Source: Mytilus trossulus (taxonomy: Eukaryota > Mollusca > Bivalvia > Mytilida > Mytilidae). From it: a stretch of DNA of 64,000 nucleotides. The stretch spans positions 30,496,886-30,560,885 of the forward strand of contig NC_086374.1 of NCBI RefSeq assembly GCF_036588685.1, read 5' to 3'. A program made the position numbers and the translations under genes. Shown piece after piece: positions 22,264 through 33,800 of this stretch; the stretch's first letter is position 1, and the number at the start of each line of letters is the position of its first letter. Under the pieces are notes generated by a model, which was given only the letters and a program-made list of their open reading frames with translations, did not search any database and was not told the origin of the DNA.

Positions 22264-22380
22264 ATGGTTTCTGAAGACGTCAACAGAAAGTATGATGCAG
22301 ACACAACAGATGGAAAATCCAGTTCCAGGCCTGGAACACAAACTAATAATCAACTACTTGCCACAGTCCCTCACAGATGA
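22264..22380 (+). promoter_or_regulatory. Overlapping out-of-frame upstream ATG / uORF
   Basis: ATG at 22264 in a strong context (ACAATGG) opens a 38-codon frame that ends at TGA 22378-22380, inside RRM1 of the main frame. The main start at 22292 also has A at -3. Paralogue 1 has a similar overlapping upstream ATG. Confidence 0.45.
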
Positions 22381-23308
22381 GGAGTTCCATTCCATGTTCC
22401 TGAGTATTGGTCCAATATCCAATTCAAAAATTGTCCGAGACAAAGCTACAAATTATAGCTATGGATTTGGTTTTATTGAATACATGAATCCTGCAGATGC
22501 TGGGAAAGCAATACAAGCACTCAATGGTCTGAAATTACAAAATAAAACCTTAAAAGTAGCATATTCAAGGCCAAGTGGAGATAGCATTAAAGGAGCAAAC
22601 TTATATATCACCAACATTCCAAAGCATTGGAGCAATGAGGACTTAAAAAATGGTTTTCTTAAATTTGGAAACATTGTCCAAGCTCGTTTACTTATAGATC
22701 ATAACACAAATTTATCCAAAGGTGTTGGATTTGTTCTTTTTGATCAGAAATCCCATGCTGATGATGCCATGGAAAGCATGAATGGACAGATCCCAGAGGG
22801 TGGAACAACTGCACTCACAATAAAAAAGGCTGATGATAATGCTAAGAAAGTTAGGGCTCCTGTCCAAAATATGTTATTGCCACCAGCAGGACGTAATGTA
22901 GCTGGGGGTCCCATCAGAAACAACATGGCTAGCAATCGTTTTGCTGGCCAAAGGTACAATCCAATGGGTGGTGGAAGACCAGCACCCTATCAGCAGAACT
23001 ACGGTAACCAAGGCTATGGTGGTGGAATGATGGGAAATCAAGGCCATGTTCCCCAAGTTCCTGGGGGATGTGTACTGTATGTATACAACATTGGTAACGA
23101 TGCCAATGAAAGATTACTTTATCAGCTGTTCAGTCCGTATGGAAATGTTATGAAAGTGAATGTCATCTTTGATAGTCAAAAGGGTCAGTGTAAAGGATAT
23201 GGATTTGTTACCATGGGTACATACGAAGAGGCTGAGAGTGCTATTTATAGTCTCAACGGATATTGGTATAATGGCAGAGAACTTCAAGTGTCCTATTACA
23301 ATAAATAA
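22292..23308 (+). CDS. ELAV/Hu- and Sex-lethal-like RNA-binding protein with three RRMs (paralogue 2, single exon)
   Basis: 338 residues. RRM1 is about 17-93 (RNP2 LIINYL at 18-23, RNP1 YGFGFIEY at 57-64). RRM2 is about 103-183 (RNP2 LYITNI at 104-109, RNP1 KGVGFVLF at 143-150). The hinge at about 190-258 is Gly/Asn/Gln-rich, carries RYNPMGG and is longer than in paralogue 1. RRM3 is about 260-338 (RNP2 LYVYNI at 262-267, RNP1 KGYGFVTM at 301-308). By eye the RRMs are highly similar to those at 7871-8812, and RRM1 and RRM2 align without gaps. Both lack introns in the coding region, which suggests duplication of an already intronless (retrocopied?) gene. Expected role: binding U/AU-rich RNA in splicing, stability or translation control. 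The start at 22292 is the first in-frame Met (a second follows at once). The frame is intact, so it is probably functional. Confidence 0.93.
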   Translation: MMQTQQMENPVPGLEHKLIINYLPQSLTDEEFHSMFLSIGPISNSKIVRDKATNYSYGFGFIEYMNPADAGKAIQALNGLKLQNKTLKVAYSRPSGDSIKGANLYITNIPKHWSNEDLKNGFLKFGNIVQARLLIDHNTNLSKGVGFVLFDQKSHADDAMESMNGQIPEGGTTALTIKKADDNAKKVRAPVQNMLLPPAGRNVAGGPIRNNMASNRFAGQRYNPMGGGRPAPYQQNYGNQGYGGGMMGNQGHVPQVPGGCVLYVYNIGNDANERLLYQLFSPYGNVMKVNVIFDSQKGQCKGYGFVTMGTYEEAESAIYSLNGYWYNGRELQVSYYNK

Positions 23309-25175
23309 CTTATTTTCATTTGACAAGAACATTCATTGACCTATTTGTTTACCATGTTTACATCACATGTAAATAACATTAGACTATTGAAAAAAATCTT
23401 GTTCATTTTTTTGCAGTCATTTCAAGTTACTTTCTGTTAAGGGTCCAATTTCTTTGAAACATATTTCCAAGTGATCCCTTTTGCAACATAGGAGGTGGGT
23501 TTAGAATTATCATTCATCATGTCCATAAAAAAAACCAACACTTCAGTAGAATTATTTCAAAAATTTGGTAGTGGGACACTCCTGGTTAGTTATGTTGCTA
23601 AATGAAATGTAAATATGTTATAAGCATTCATCATCCTTTTGGTATTTGCCAGCGATTTTTTCCCTTCGACTTTCATTTTACAATATACTGTCCTTTTATT
23701 GTACTGACAATTGAGGGTAAGTCAAAAATATTTGTTCTTTTTTATTATCTCCCTTAGAAGTTTCACTTCTCATCTAGTTATTTTGACTAGAGTTATCTTT
23801 GATTTTTAATATGCATTTTTAAACATTGTCATATCTATTATACAGTTCATTGTCATTTATAGATATACAGCAGTTTATAACATTTTTTTTCAAAAGTTAA
23901 TTAATGAATTTATACTCTCCTAAGTAAATTTCAAACTAAAGTGTAATTTATTATAATACAAAAGATTGAATTTTTGTCCTATTTAGAAATACCTACACAA
24001 GTCTTGACATATCCAACATGTTCCAACTTTCAAAAGTCAGGTGTAATTATTTGAATTTTTAAAGAAACCATATAAGTACTTAAAAAACCCTCCAAAACTT
24101 GACAACTCTGTGGCAAATGGGAGAAAACTCATTTTTTGTGACAAATGAGGATATTATATTTTATACATTATGTAGATTTATGGCTTATGTTAAATGAATT
24201 TTCAGCAAATATTTTTCAATTGAATTATATTTACAATTATGAATGAATGTTTCCATCCTGGCTAATAGATTTTAAAAATCAATTAAGACATAAGAAAATG
24301 TGACCTTAGTTCAATTTAATGATTTGAAATACATGTACAAGTAATCTAAATCCAATAATTGCCAAAAAATTGAATTACTTATTAACTTAAATACATTATT
24401 AACCTTTAAAAATTATGTTGTAAAACATTTTATGAAGATCTTGTTTTAGCTGCAAATCATATATTTCATATTTTTTTTATTCATGTCATTTCTTGTAAAT
24501 ATATTTCAAAGTCCCAAGATGAATAAATATTGAAGTTAATACTTTTTGTGATTATTCATTAAATACATGTACATTGTAAATGGCAGCTTTGCAACTGTTT
24601 TAAAACATATTAATATTTATGAATTCATATTTTAATAAATTATGAAAGTAATAGAAATGTAGCTGACAAGTTGTGAAATCTATTTGTTCATTATTATTCA
24701 GTATTATCTTGTTTTGTTTTAATTTAGATCTTATAAAAATCAAAAAAATATATTTGTTTTACATGTATTAGTCATAAGACTACTGAAAAATACATATGCA
24801 GAAAGGAATTTATAGTAGTAAGGTACATTTGATATTCATTTAAGTCACACCTTTTTTGAACTTACGAATTCTGCAAATTTTTATCAATTACAAAACATTA
24901 TTGAGTCTTAACTTTCACATTCTTTGTTTAGGGTTTGCACTGTTAAAGTATATTATCTGTATTTCTTTCCAACCAAAACCCTCAAACACTGCTAACATCT
25001 CTGAAAATATCCACTTCTGTATTTCAATCTCATTTTAATATGTATCATGTTAAGTAGCTTTATAATATCAATGTTATGTTTCACAGCTACATTGTTGAAA
25101 ATTGAAATTCAATTCTTTTGTTTATGACATAGTTAATGTTGTTGAAAACCAATAAATGATTAAATGATTTAAATG
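23309..25175 (+). other. Probable long 3' UTR of ELAV-like gene 2
   Basis: About 1.9 kb of AT-rich sequence with none of the repeats that crowd the neighbouring DNA. AATAAA occurs at about 24525 and at 25151-25156, and repeats resume at 25426. The absence of repeats suggests transcribed, constrained sequence. The real end is not determined. Confidence 0.35.
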
Positions 25176-25425
25176 ACACATGCTTATTTCTTCTGAAAAA
25201 AAATGAAGCATAATTTGAATTCATGAAAATTTAATACAACTTGTTTTAAAAGTCGAGTAAAACTTGAATGATTTTATTCCACTCACCATAAAAAAAACCA
25301 ACAAGAAAAATAAAAAAAGAAAAACAAACAAACAGACCATTTTTGCTTGATTATTGAATTAGTATGCAGTTACATTCACATCTGTATCTCCTTTCTAACA
25401 ATTTTATGAAACCCCACATTTACCA

Positions 25426-25475
25426 TAAAATTGAGAATGGAAATGGGGAATGTGTCAAAGAGACAACAACCCAAT
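25426..25475 (+). repeat. Short piece of the 'aaaattgagaatggaaatgg' repeat
   Basis: The first ~50 bp match the arms at 17189 and the copy at 38919 (…gtgtcaaagagacaacaaccc), then the similarity stops. Confidence 0.7.
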
Positions 25476-25635
25476 TTACAGGCAATGACTTTATAATGAT
25501 TGTTTTAAGTTGACTAGGAAGTTTATGGAGATATCAGTTCATTAGGAGTTCCTCATAGAGGGTACCATGATCAGCATTGGTATAATCAATTGCTGTATAT
25601 TTATTTCAACATTGATATTTAATGATTCAGCTAAT

Positions 25636-25705
25636 AGATATAGGAAGATGTGGCGTGAGTGCCAATGAGACAACTCTCCATCCAAATAACAATTTTAAAA
25701 AAGTA
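25636..25705 (-). repeat. Dispersed 'gatataggaagatgtgg..gagtgccaatgagacaactc' repeat end
   Basis: It is the reverse complement of the repeat tails at 46500-46560 and 52275-52325 ('gagttgtctcattggcactca..catcttcttatatct'). Confidence 0.65.
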
Positions 25706-25943
25706 AACCATTTAGTAAGACCATAAAATATGTCTGTCTGGGCATATAATTATATACTTGTGTATCTAATTTGAACTGAATTAATACACTTATAAAAACA
25801 AGAGAGCAGGGGTGTTTTATTTTGTCTCCCTTTTATTTCTGTGTTTCATTGCATTTTTTTAGTCAAGTGAATTTATCACTTATTATGAGTTGTAAGATCG
25901 CTATATTGGTATAAAGGTAATCCTTGCAAGGTTTACATATCAT

Positions 25944-26195
25944 TACAGCCGATTTCATTGTGTGTGAAGCCAAAGGTAATATCTTTGGTTAGCTTGCTTG
26001 TTAGCTGAACCGTAAAGTCATTGCTAGGCCAGGTAAACTACCCTCTTGTAAGAGTAGACTAGTCCAGCAGATAACCCATCTATCTGTCTGTTGGACTAGG
26101 CTACTTCGAAAGGAGGGTAGTTTCCTGACCTAACAATGACTTCACGGTTCAGATAACAAGCAAGTGTAGCTTCACACTCAATGAAATCCGCTGTG
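25944..26195. mobile_element. Second copy of the TACAGCCGATT foldback MITE
   Basis: The ends TACAGCCGATTTCATTG and CAATGAAATCCGCTGTG are complementary, and the inner segments (AGCTTGCTTGTTA.CTGAACCGT; CTACCCTC; AGTCCA) also pair across the centre. The similarity to 2345-2587 is clear. Unlike that copy, no clean target-site duplication is seen. Confidence 0.7.
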
Positions 26196-26969
26196 AAATA
26201 CATTACCTGACCTCGACCTCATCTCATAGATAAGTGATAAAGGTTAAGTTTTCGTGATCAAGTCGGTAAATCAGATACTATAAACAAGATATCAATTAAG
26301 TTTGATGATTTTTGATGTATGGAATGATTTTAGGTGAACAAGTGTGTATGGCAGGGTGCATATTATATCGATCTCATTTTCAGGGTTCATTGATCAATTT
26401 TAAGTGTTCATGGAATCAAGGTTTCAGGTACTATAATCAATATGTAAACTATAATTGGTATTCATATGAAATTTTTTTTATGGTCGGCATGTCTTTCCGT
26501 TTTTTCCCATGAACTCATTTTCATGTTTCAAACGAGGGTGCTAATATTATACATATCATGGTTCATATGAACGAGGAGACGATTATAATTACCAATGAGA
26601 TAAATGTCCAACAGAGTTCAAATATTGTGAATACTAGTATTATCTCCGTATGGTCTTAACCGTCTTTGCCAATGAGAAAACACAAACTATTGTTAACTAT
26701 AATTGACCCAAGAAGAAAAATGTAAAACAAACCAAACACGCAAACTAACACCCTGACTTGTAATATATGATAATAAATTTACGAAAAACAAATACCACAG
26801 AAAGGAATCAGTGACAACCACTGAATTACAGGCTCAATACATTGGACAGACACATACAGCATCACAAAGAATTCGACAGGATTAAACTTATTTGTAAGCC
26901 TTTAATTTCCCCCTAACCAGGAACAGTGTTATTTAAAATCAAACTAAAAATCTAGTTGCAAATGGCTTA
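26196..26969. repeat. Degenerate 'gacctcgacctcat' repeat units and unremarkable DNA
   Basis: 26200-26530 has two or three diverged units of the family at 11981 and 14461 ('gataaaggttaagttttcgtga', 'actataaacaagatatcaa', 'tttcagggttcattgatc'). The rest, to 26969, contains an 'accaatgagataaatgtcc' repeat end and otherwise nothing recognisable. Confidence 0.45.
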
Positions 26970-27246
26970 ATAAAAGGGGGACGAAAGATACCAAAGGGAC
27001 AGTCAAACTCATAAATCTAAAACAAACTGACAACGCCATGGCTAAAAATGGAAAAAAACCAGAAAAACAACAGTACACACGACACAACATAGAAAACTAA
27101 AGAATAAACAACACAAACCCCACCAAAAACTAGGGGTGATCTCAGGTGCTCCGGAAGGGTAAGCAGATCCTGCTCCACATGCGGCACCCGTCGTGTTGCT
27201 TATGTGATTACAAATTTGGTAAATAGTCTAATTCGGTATGTCAAAT
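26970..27246 (-). repeat. 3' untranslated tail of the Penelope-like element at 27247-29176
   Basis: Directly downstream (minus orientation) of the RT-derived frame. Its terminal part, 'gaaagataccaaagggacagtcaaactcata', recurs in short pieces at 51637-51670 (reverse), 56326-56380 (reverse) and 57650-57682. This marks it as the 3' end shared by many copies. Confidence 0.6.
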
Positions 27247-29176
27247 TCATGAAAGGGAAGGGGATTGTAGTGACGACGTAAGGAACATATCCGATATCAT
27301 TTGTGAAACGGTTATTCCATAACGGTCAACCAACTCGTGATGGCGTCCGTAACATTTACGAAGGGATGATTTCAACTTCACCATTTGAAACTCTTGATTT
27401 AATAGCTTTCTTGTGAGCAGTAACCCTCTATCAAGAAAATCATGATAGGAAATGCAAGCACGGGAATATCAATTGGGAGATATATACCCCGTATGCAGGT
27501 GCTGCTGGAATGTTGCTACTTAGAAATGGAAAGTTCACAATTGGAAAGCTGAAATCATCTCTTTTGTCGTAAAGTTTTGTCTTCAACCGACCCTCATTGT
27601 CAATTTCTAGATGTAAGTCAATATATGAAGCCGACTTAACTGTATCTGTAGTATTCTTTATCTCCAATTCGATGGGATAGATGCGTTCCATATAGTCACC
27701 AAATTTTGAATTGTTTAGTGAAAGAACGTCATCTATATAGCGGAAAGTAGAGTTAAAGGATATTGCTAACTTCTTATCGTTCTTCCTAAGAAGTTCCTGC
27801 ATGAAGTCAGCCTCATAATAATAAAGAAACAAGTCAGCAAGTAGAGGGGCACAGTTTGTTCCCATTGGGATGCCGACAGTCTGTTGAAAAACATGTCCTT
27901 CGAACGTAACAACTATGTTGTCAATCAAGAAATCAAGCATCTTGATAATATCGGCATCAGAGAATTTTTTGTTTGAATCAGAGTGATTCTTTACAAAGTA
28001 GGACTTATCCCTCCCTAAGACAAGATACTTGTATCTACGTTGGCCATTTTTTTTTATGAAGCAAAGTAATACCAACTCTTTCACTTTGTCTTTTAGTTTG
28101 GAATGTGGAATACTTGTGTAAAGAGTAGAAAAGTCAAATGTTTTAATACTGTTATAAGATGAAAGAGAGTTAGATTGTATGTACTCTAAAAGATCTTTGG
28201 AATTTTTAAGTATCCACACCTGATTCACGCCACCTCTAGAATAGGCAGTTTCACAATAACTTTGAAGCCCGTCTTTGATTGCTGATAAAATAGATGTTAA
28301 TTATTTAGAAAGGGGTTTCGTGGAGCACTTGGAAGACCCAGCAATATACCGTTATTTGTAAGGACATTTCTGTAGTTTAGGTATCCAATACAGTGATGGA
28401 AGATCCAGTTCTTCATCTTTGGTTGAAATACCAAAAGAACAAAGAACAGACCTATGATTATCCAGGATTTCCACTTTGTTAAGTGTCATGAGGGTATACG
28501 TTGAGTTTCCAAGTGAATTGTCTATACCTATAAATTCGTTTATCAAGCAATTAATGTAATGACTTTTACAGACAAAAACGATGTTATTTGGGGCTTTGTC
28601 TGCGGGGAAAACAACATATTTATCATGGAGGTCGGAAAGGTGTTTAGCAAAATTTGGGTCTTTGAAGATTGACGTAGCATGGGCATTGATGGACCCATTT
28701 AGTTTCTTAATTCTGATTTGTATTAACGACCTCACTGCCTTAATCCATTCGGATAGAGTGTCTACGTCTTCCTTCTCGCGCTAAGCCGATTGCCTGGCAT
28801 AATCCTCGACTGAATCCATCACACTTTTAAAGTTGTATTTCCAATTGATGGATTTAGGCTCATGATATTTCGGACCTTTCGATAACACGTTTCGTAGAGA
28901 AGTGTTATTAACAATGTTAAGGTCTCCGGTAATAACGTGGCCAGCAGGATTATATGTGAATAGGGAACTAGCACAAGTGCAATCAGGAGGTTTAGACTTG
29001 AAGTCGTCAATATCGAGATCCTGCTAAACGCGTTTGTAATTGAAAATTTTAGTTGCAATAGGTTTGGTATAGGTATAAGAAATTATTGGTACAGACTGGT
29101 CTTTGAAATAAGGAGGTATTTTTGATTGAACTAATTTATGATGAAGGATATTGCCTAGGTTGAGGAGATCAAACAT
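27247..29176 (-). pseudogene. Penelope-like reverse transcriptase, nearly full length but inactivated
   Basis: In minus orientation, a frame starts at Met 29174-29176 (MFDLLNLGNILHHK) and can be followed for about 640 codons. It includes an N-terminal region with DCTCASSLFTYNPAGH and VVFPADKAPNNIVF, an LPSLYWIPKL-type segment, and the catalytic blocks FDFSTLYTSIPH, GIPMGTNCAPLLADLF and FRYIDDVLSLNN (the YIDD box). After these come YIDLHLEI and KLYDKRDDFSF. Breaks: in-frame stops after FNYKRV, after YARQSA, after KCPYK and after KPLSK, then a ~4-bp deletion just after YGVYISQLI that shifts the C-terminal region out of frame. The C-terminus ends at a stop at 27247-27249. No GIY-YIG endonuclease is seen. 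Assignment to Penelope-like elements rests on motif order; other RT groups are less likely. Confidence 0.8.
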
Positions 29177-30789
29177 GTTGTTGACGATCTATGTCTATAA
29201 AAAAAACCATGATGATATCTTGATTAGTATATGTATAAACTGCTTGTTTTCCCCGTTCTTTTATTCTTTAAGGCTTTCTATTATAAAGTTTTGGTCGTAT
29301 GTGTGACACTGCCAGGTGTTCTGTCTGTGTAGTTGCTATTCACAAATATTGCTGCTCTTTCTTTACTTGTTCTATTGTCTTGATCTTATTTTGATTTAAT
29401 GGATCCCACACTGTGCATGCACATTCCATCGCAGGTCCAACCATGGATACATATGCCACCGCATTCTCTTGTTTTATGCGGCTTTTTAGATTTCTGCGGA
29501 TAAAACCTGTTGTACTATTTCCTTTGTCAATTGTATTGTCGATTTGCGTTTATCCCAGGATAGACGGTTACTGAAAGCTATAACTATGCATTTTTCTGGC
29601 TTTACCTTTTATTAAATAAGTGTGAAACCGTGGAGTTTGAAAGTTATTTGTATCCTTGAAACTGGTTTCTTAATCTGTTAGTTAAGCCGTTCTGAAGAAG
29701 GTCACTCTCTGCATGGTTGATGATTTTTCTTTTCGAAAGAGAAGACTGTCATCGGCAAATATTTTGGTCTCTGATGTATTTTTCTTCTTTCATGTTTAAG
29801 GTGGCTCACCCCAATAGTGACCCCCGGTAGATTTTTTTTATTTTCACTTATTCTGTAGATTTTTTTATGCTGAATCCAAAAATGCAAAGAAAAAAGGGGG
29901 TCACCAGGCTCGTTTTCCCCTCAAATTGAAGCGAAATATGCGATTTTGACCCTTTTTCCAAACATGTCCACCCTTACAACAATAACGGTTACATCAAATT
30001 TAAAGAGTTTTAAAACCAAGTCAGTATAATTTTTATATGAAAAAACATTAGAATTTGAAATGTAAACCTTTCCCATTGTTGTTTTTGACTTAAAAATCCT
30101 TTTATTTTCAGATTTATGTCTAAATTTTGCATTTTCTAATTTCAGTTTAAGGCAAAAAATATTGATTGAATCGATTTTTCGTAAAATTTTCCCGGTAGAT
30201 TTTTTTTAAAAACAGATATGTCAAAGCTATGAACTTTTCGAGCATTTTAAGGTAAAATAAAATGGGGGTCACCAGGCTTTTTAAAAAGTTACGAGCTTTT
30301 GTTTAACCCCTCTACCCCATAAGGTCTGATTTCAATGCAGTCCATTATTTACTTAATTGTGAATTCTTTATTGGTGGCTTAAATAAAATAATGTTTGAAA
30401 TTATATTAATAAACGATGGCTGAATATAAATGTGGTTATCGTATGACTGTTTGTTATCAAGAAGCAAAACTTTGATTATTTAGGTGAAATACGGTAATTT
30501 TGTCTGGCGCGAGTTGCTTCCCTCTAATTTGGCGCCATTATCGGACCAGAGGAATTTCAAGGTCGCCATTGTCGATCAGCATACTACATTGATGAATACT
30601 ACCATTTACATACATAACAGACATTGTGGTGAATATACAACGATGAAGGTAGAGTTATTACATAAGAAAACATATATTTCGATATTTTAGGCAGCCAAAT
30701 GTTACCAATATCACGAAAAATACAAACTTGGGGGCTGTCTCAAAATACTCGCTACTGTTGAAAAGCACTGCCGATCAATGCATTTGTAT
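29177..30789. other. Non-coding stretch with one end of a TTAA-bounded repeat
   Basis: TTAAGGTGGCTC at 29796-29807 matches the left end of the element at 9195. The segments 'gacccccggtagattttttt' (29819) and 'cccggtagattttttttaa' (30190), and 'gggggtcaccaggct' (29896 and 30264), repeat inside it. I could not find the partner end. No exon is supported, and the small open frame at 30484-30690 is not recognisable. Confidence 0.4.
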
Positions 30790-30880
30790 CGGGACATATG
30801 TTTTGCACCACCCCCACCCCCCTTTTGCCCTGGGTTAGCACCCCCCTTTCGAAAATTCCTGCATCCGCCCCTGGAGGGGA
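30790..30880 (-). repeat. Common 'gcatccgcccctg' short repeat
   Basis: Runs of 'caccccccttt' with 'aaaattcctgcatccgcccc' match similar C/G-rich segments at 35355-35505 and 51455-51605, and a related one at 50392-50550. These look like copies of one short interspersed element. Confidence 0.5.
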
Positions 30881-33800
30881 TGACATCTAGCTACTATCAA
30901 CCACCACAACTGTCATTTTTACGCTACTGTTAGTGTCAATGAATTAGTCTTTTTAATCATCATTTGGTAAATCTAATTTCGTAGCCAAGTTAAATAGAGT
31001 TAGGGTCATATGTATGTGGGGTACCCCATAACTTCCCCAGGGCATGCACAGTTTCTACTCCCTTGTCCCAACTATATTTCCCTTCCCTTTTACCCTAAAA
31101 CTTTCTCCTCTTACTTCAATACTTCCATCTCCTTGTTCCAAGACAAAATAAAAATGACAACATGTATTTCCAAGATAACCCTTTTCTCTGATCCCTCATT
31201 CCCCTGTCTCCTTACCCCTGTCCACCCCCTCAAATAATAATCAATTAAGGTTATCAAGGGGTTTGATTGACTTGTTGGTTTTTTTTGAGAATTTTACATA
31301 ATTGGCCTAATTTGTAAATGATAACCCTTACAGTAGGAGGCAATACATCTGTACATCTTTTAAACATATATATATTGTATTTAAAACATAGTAAAAAAAA
31401 ATATTTTGGGGTCATTTTGGATTGATTTTAAGCAACCTGGTACCAATAGAAGCAATATTGTCACAGGTTTGTATATTGTGGTTTTATTCTTTTTTAGTCT
31501 CATTTTCATTATTTTCTGTTAAGAAATTAGCATTTGCTATATATAAATATAATAATTATTGAAAAATATTTTATGCATTCTCAAGAAAAAAACAAAAACA
31601 CTTAAAACGAACCTATTATCAAATAAACACATATTAATATAGACCATTCTACTTTCCTTTAAGCTCTTGTAGATATAAATTAAATCCAACCATACATTTT
31701 TAGAATGCCCTCAAAATATTTTTTTGAAGTAATGTGTTTTCTCAGGGACGTATATAAGTCCTTGGTTTTCTATATAAAATATTTACATGATATACATGTA
31801 GCAAAAAAATGCAGGTGACAACTACTTTTGGCCAGGTACTGTATTTTGAGTTGAAAATAATTGTTGCTTTGTGAATAGTAATTTTTAATAAATACAAAAT
31901 TTGTGTATCCTATATTCCAAATAGGGTACAAAAAGCCTCAGCATAATTTATTCATGAGGACTGCATGAGCTGCATTTTCAAAATTAAGGCAGCTGAACAG
32001 CAAGAAGCCTTTATTAAACCTATAGAAACAAAATCACTATTTACACTTGTTGTGCATGTAATTATATTTTGTTTGCTAGTTATTGATCACAACAAATTCT
32101 TCATTATTTTTACACCATAGTGGCAGGGGCATTAAGTTAGATTTTCCTTGCATTGTCAGTCTTATCAAACTTGCATGTACGTCCGAAATTTGTTTTCTGT
32201 TCTCTAACTTCAGTTTGCCTCTACAAATGTTATTAAACTAAATAAAATTCACAATTAATGCATATATATTATTCTTGTTACCAACAAACACACATGAAGT
32301 TTGTATTTTTGGTGGGGTTGCTTTTACTTTTCTAGAGTTATGCCCCTTTATAAATTTTAAAATAGCTAAATTTTTGTTCCTTTCTTTAACACAAGTTTGC
32401 TTTATCCAAATATTGTGATACTTATATGCAATGCTTACTACAACACAACTCAGATTAAGTAAAAATTTGGGTGGTGTCACTCTTTTCATTCTTCACATGC
32501 AAGCGGCTACTCATCTGTGTCCTATGGACACATTCCCCATTATGAACAAGTCTACATCTATATGCTTTTGAATGTCAATAATTGTTGATTTTCTGACAGA
32601 ATTACTCTGATATTTAATTTCAGGCTGCAAGTACATTTGTACATGTACATGCAAATGGAAGGAGTGATCTTGGAATGTTCAACTTTACTTGGAAACTATT
32701 GGCACAGTACTGACAGAATTTAATGAGAAACCAGTATCATCTAGTCTTGCAACCGGAAACTATGTGTAAAGTGCTGAAACTTAAGAACAACATTCTACAT
32801 GTATATGCAAATATGTGTTGCAACAATCCAATTGAGGAGCAGAGGTCAACTATAAATTGGAACTACATGTATATGCCTTAGTGCTGTCAAAATCCTTAAA
32901 AAATGCAATCAAAAGTACCTGCTTCACCTACCTGTCCCAATGATGAATAAAGATCATATATATATATATATTGAGTCTTATAAAAAAAACAGTGAAGGAG
33001 AATAAAAATTATGAAGATATAGAGCTGATCAGCTAATGATTGTACATGTACATGACGTATAAATGGCAACAATGCTTACATGTATACTAGAACATTTAAA
33101 TTAACAATATTACATTTGTAATACATGTTTTATTTTGATCTCAGAGACATTTGAGGAATAAAATCAATAACGTTTCAAAAATTTGATTTAGTTGAGCCTT
33201 TTTTTATGCCTGTTTTCAGGAGGTAATATGGTATACCAATGACTGTCAGTCGTCAACATGGTCGGCATACACTCATTTAATAAATACTAAAAGGTACATG
33301 TAGTAGATAAACTATATGTGTGCAATACATGAAGTTTACAATTCTGTCAATTACAATGTATCATGGACCACATAATCATTTGTATGGTTCATTGATCATC
33401 AGTAAGTCCTCTGTTTTCATATGCTAAATTGTGTAATCAATAGGTCATCTTCATGTATATTTGGTGGATGTTAAGCAACCAACAATCAATCAATCATGAA
33501 TATTTGGTGTATTAAATGTATTATAACAAATTAAAATATCAAATAAGAGGATGTGATATGATTGTAAATGAGACACAAAAGACCAAACAACACAGAATTA
33601 ACTATACATGTAGGTCACCGTACAGACTTCAACAATGAGTAAAACCTATTCTGCATAGTTGGGTTTAAAGGCCTCGAAATGACAAATGAACAATTTAAAA
33701 TGATTCAAATGAGAAAACTAATGGGTGATTTGTGTACAAAATAATGAATAAAAAACAAAAATGTCTGTCTTGCAGGGTTTATCTGAACTTAACCTAATTT

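Noticed and set aside
22459..23332. Several minus-strand open frames across ELAV-like gene 2
   Set aside because: Antisense shadows of the real coding region.
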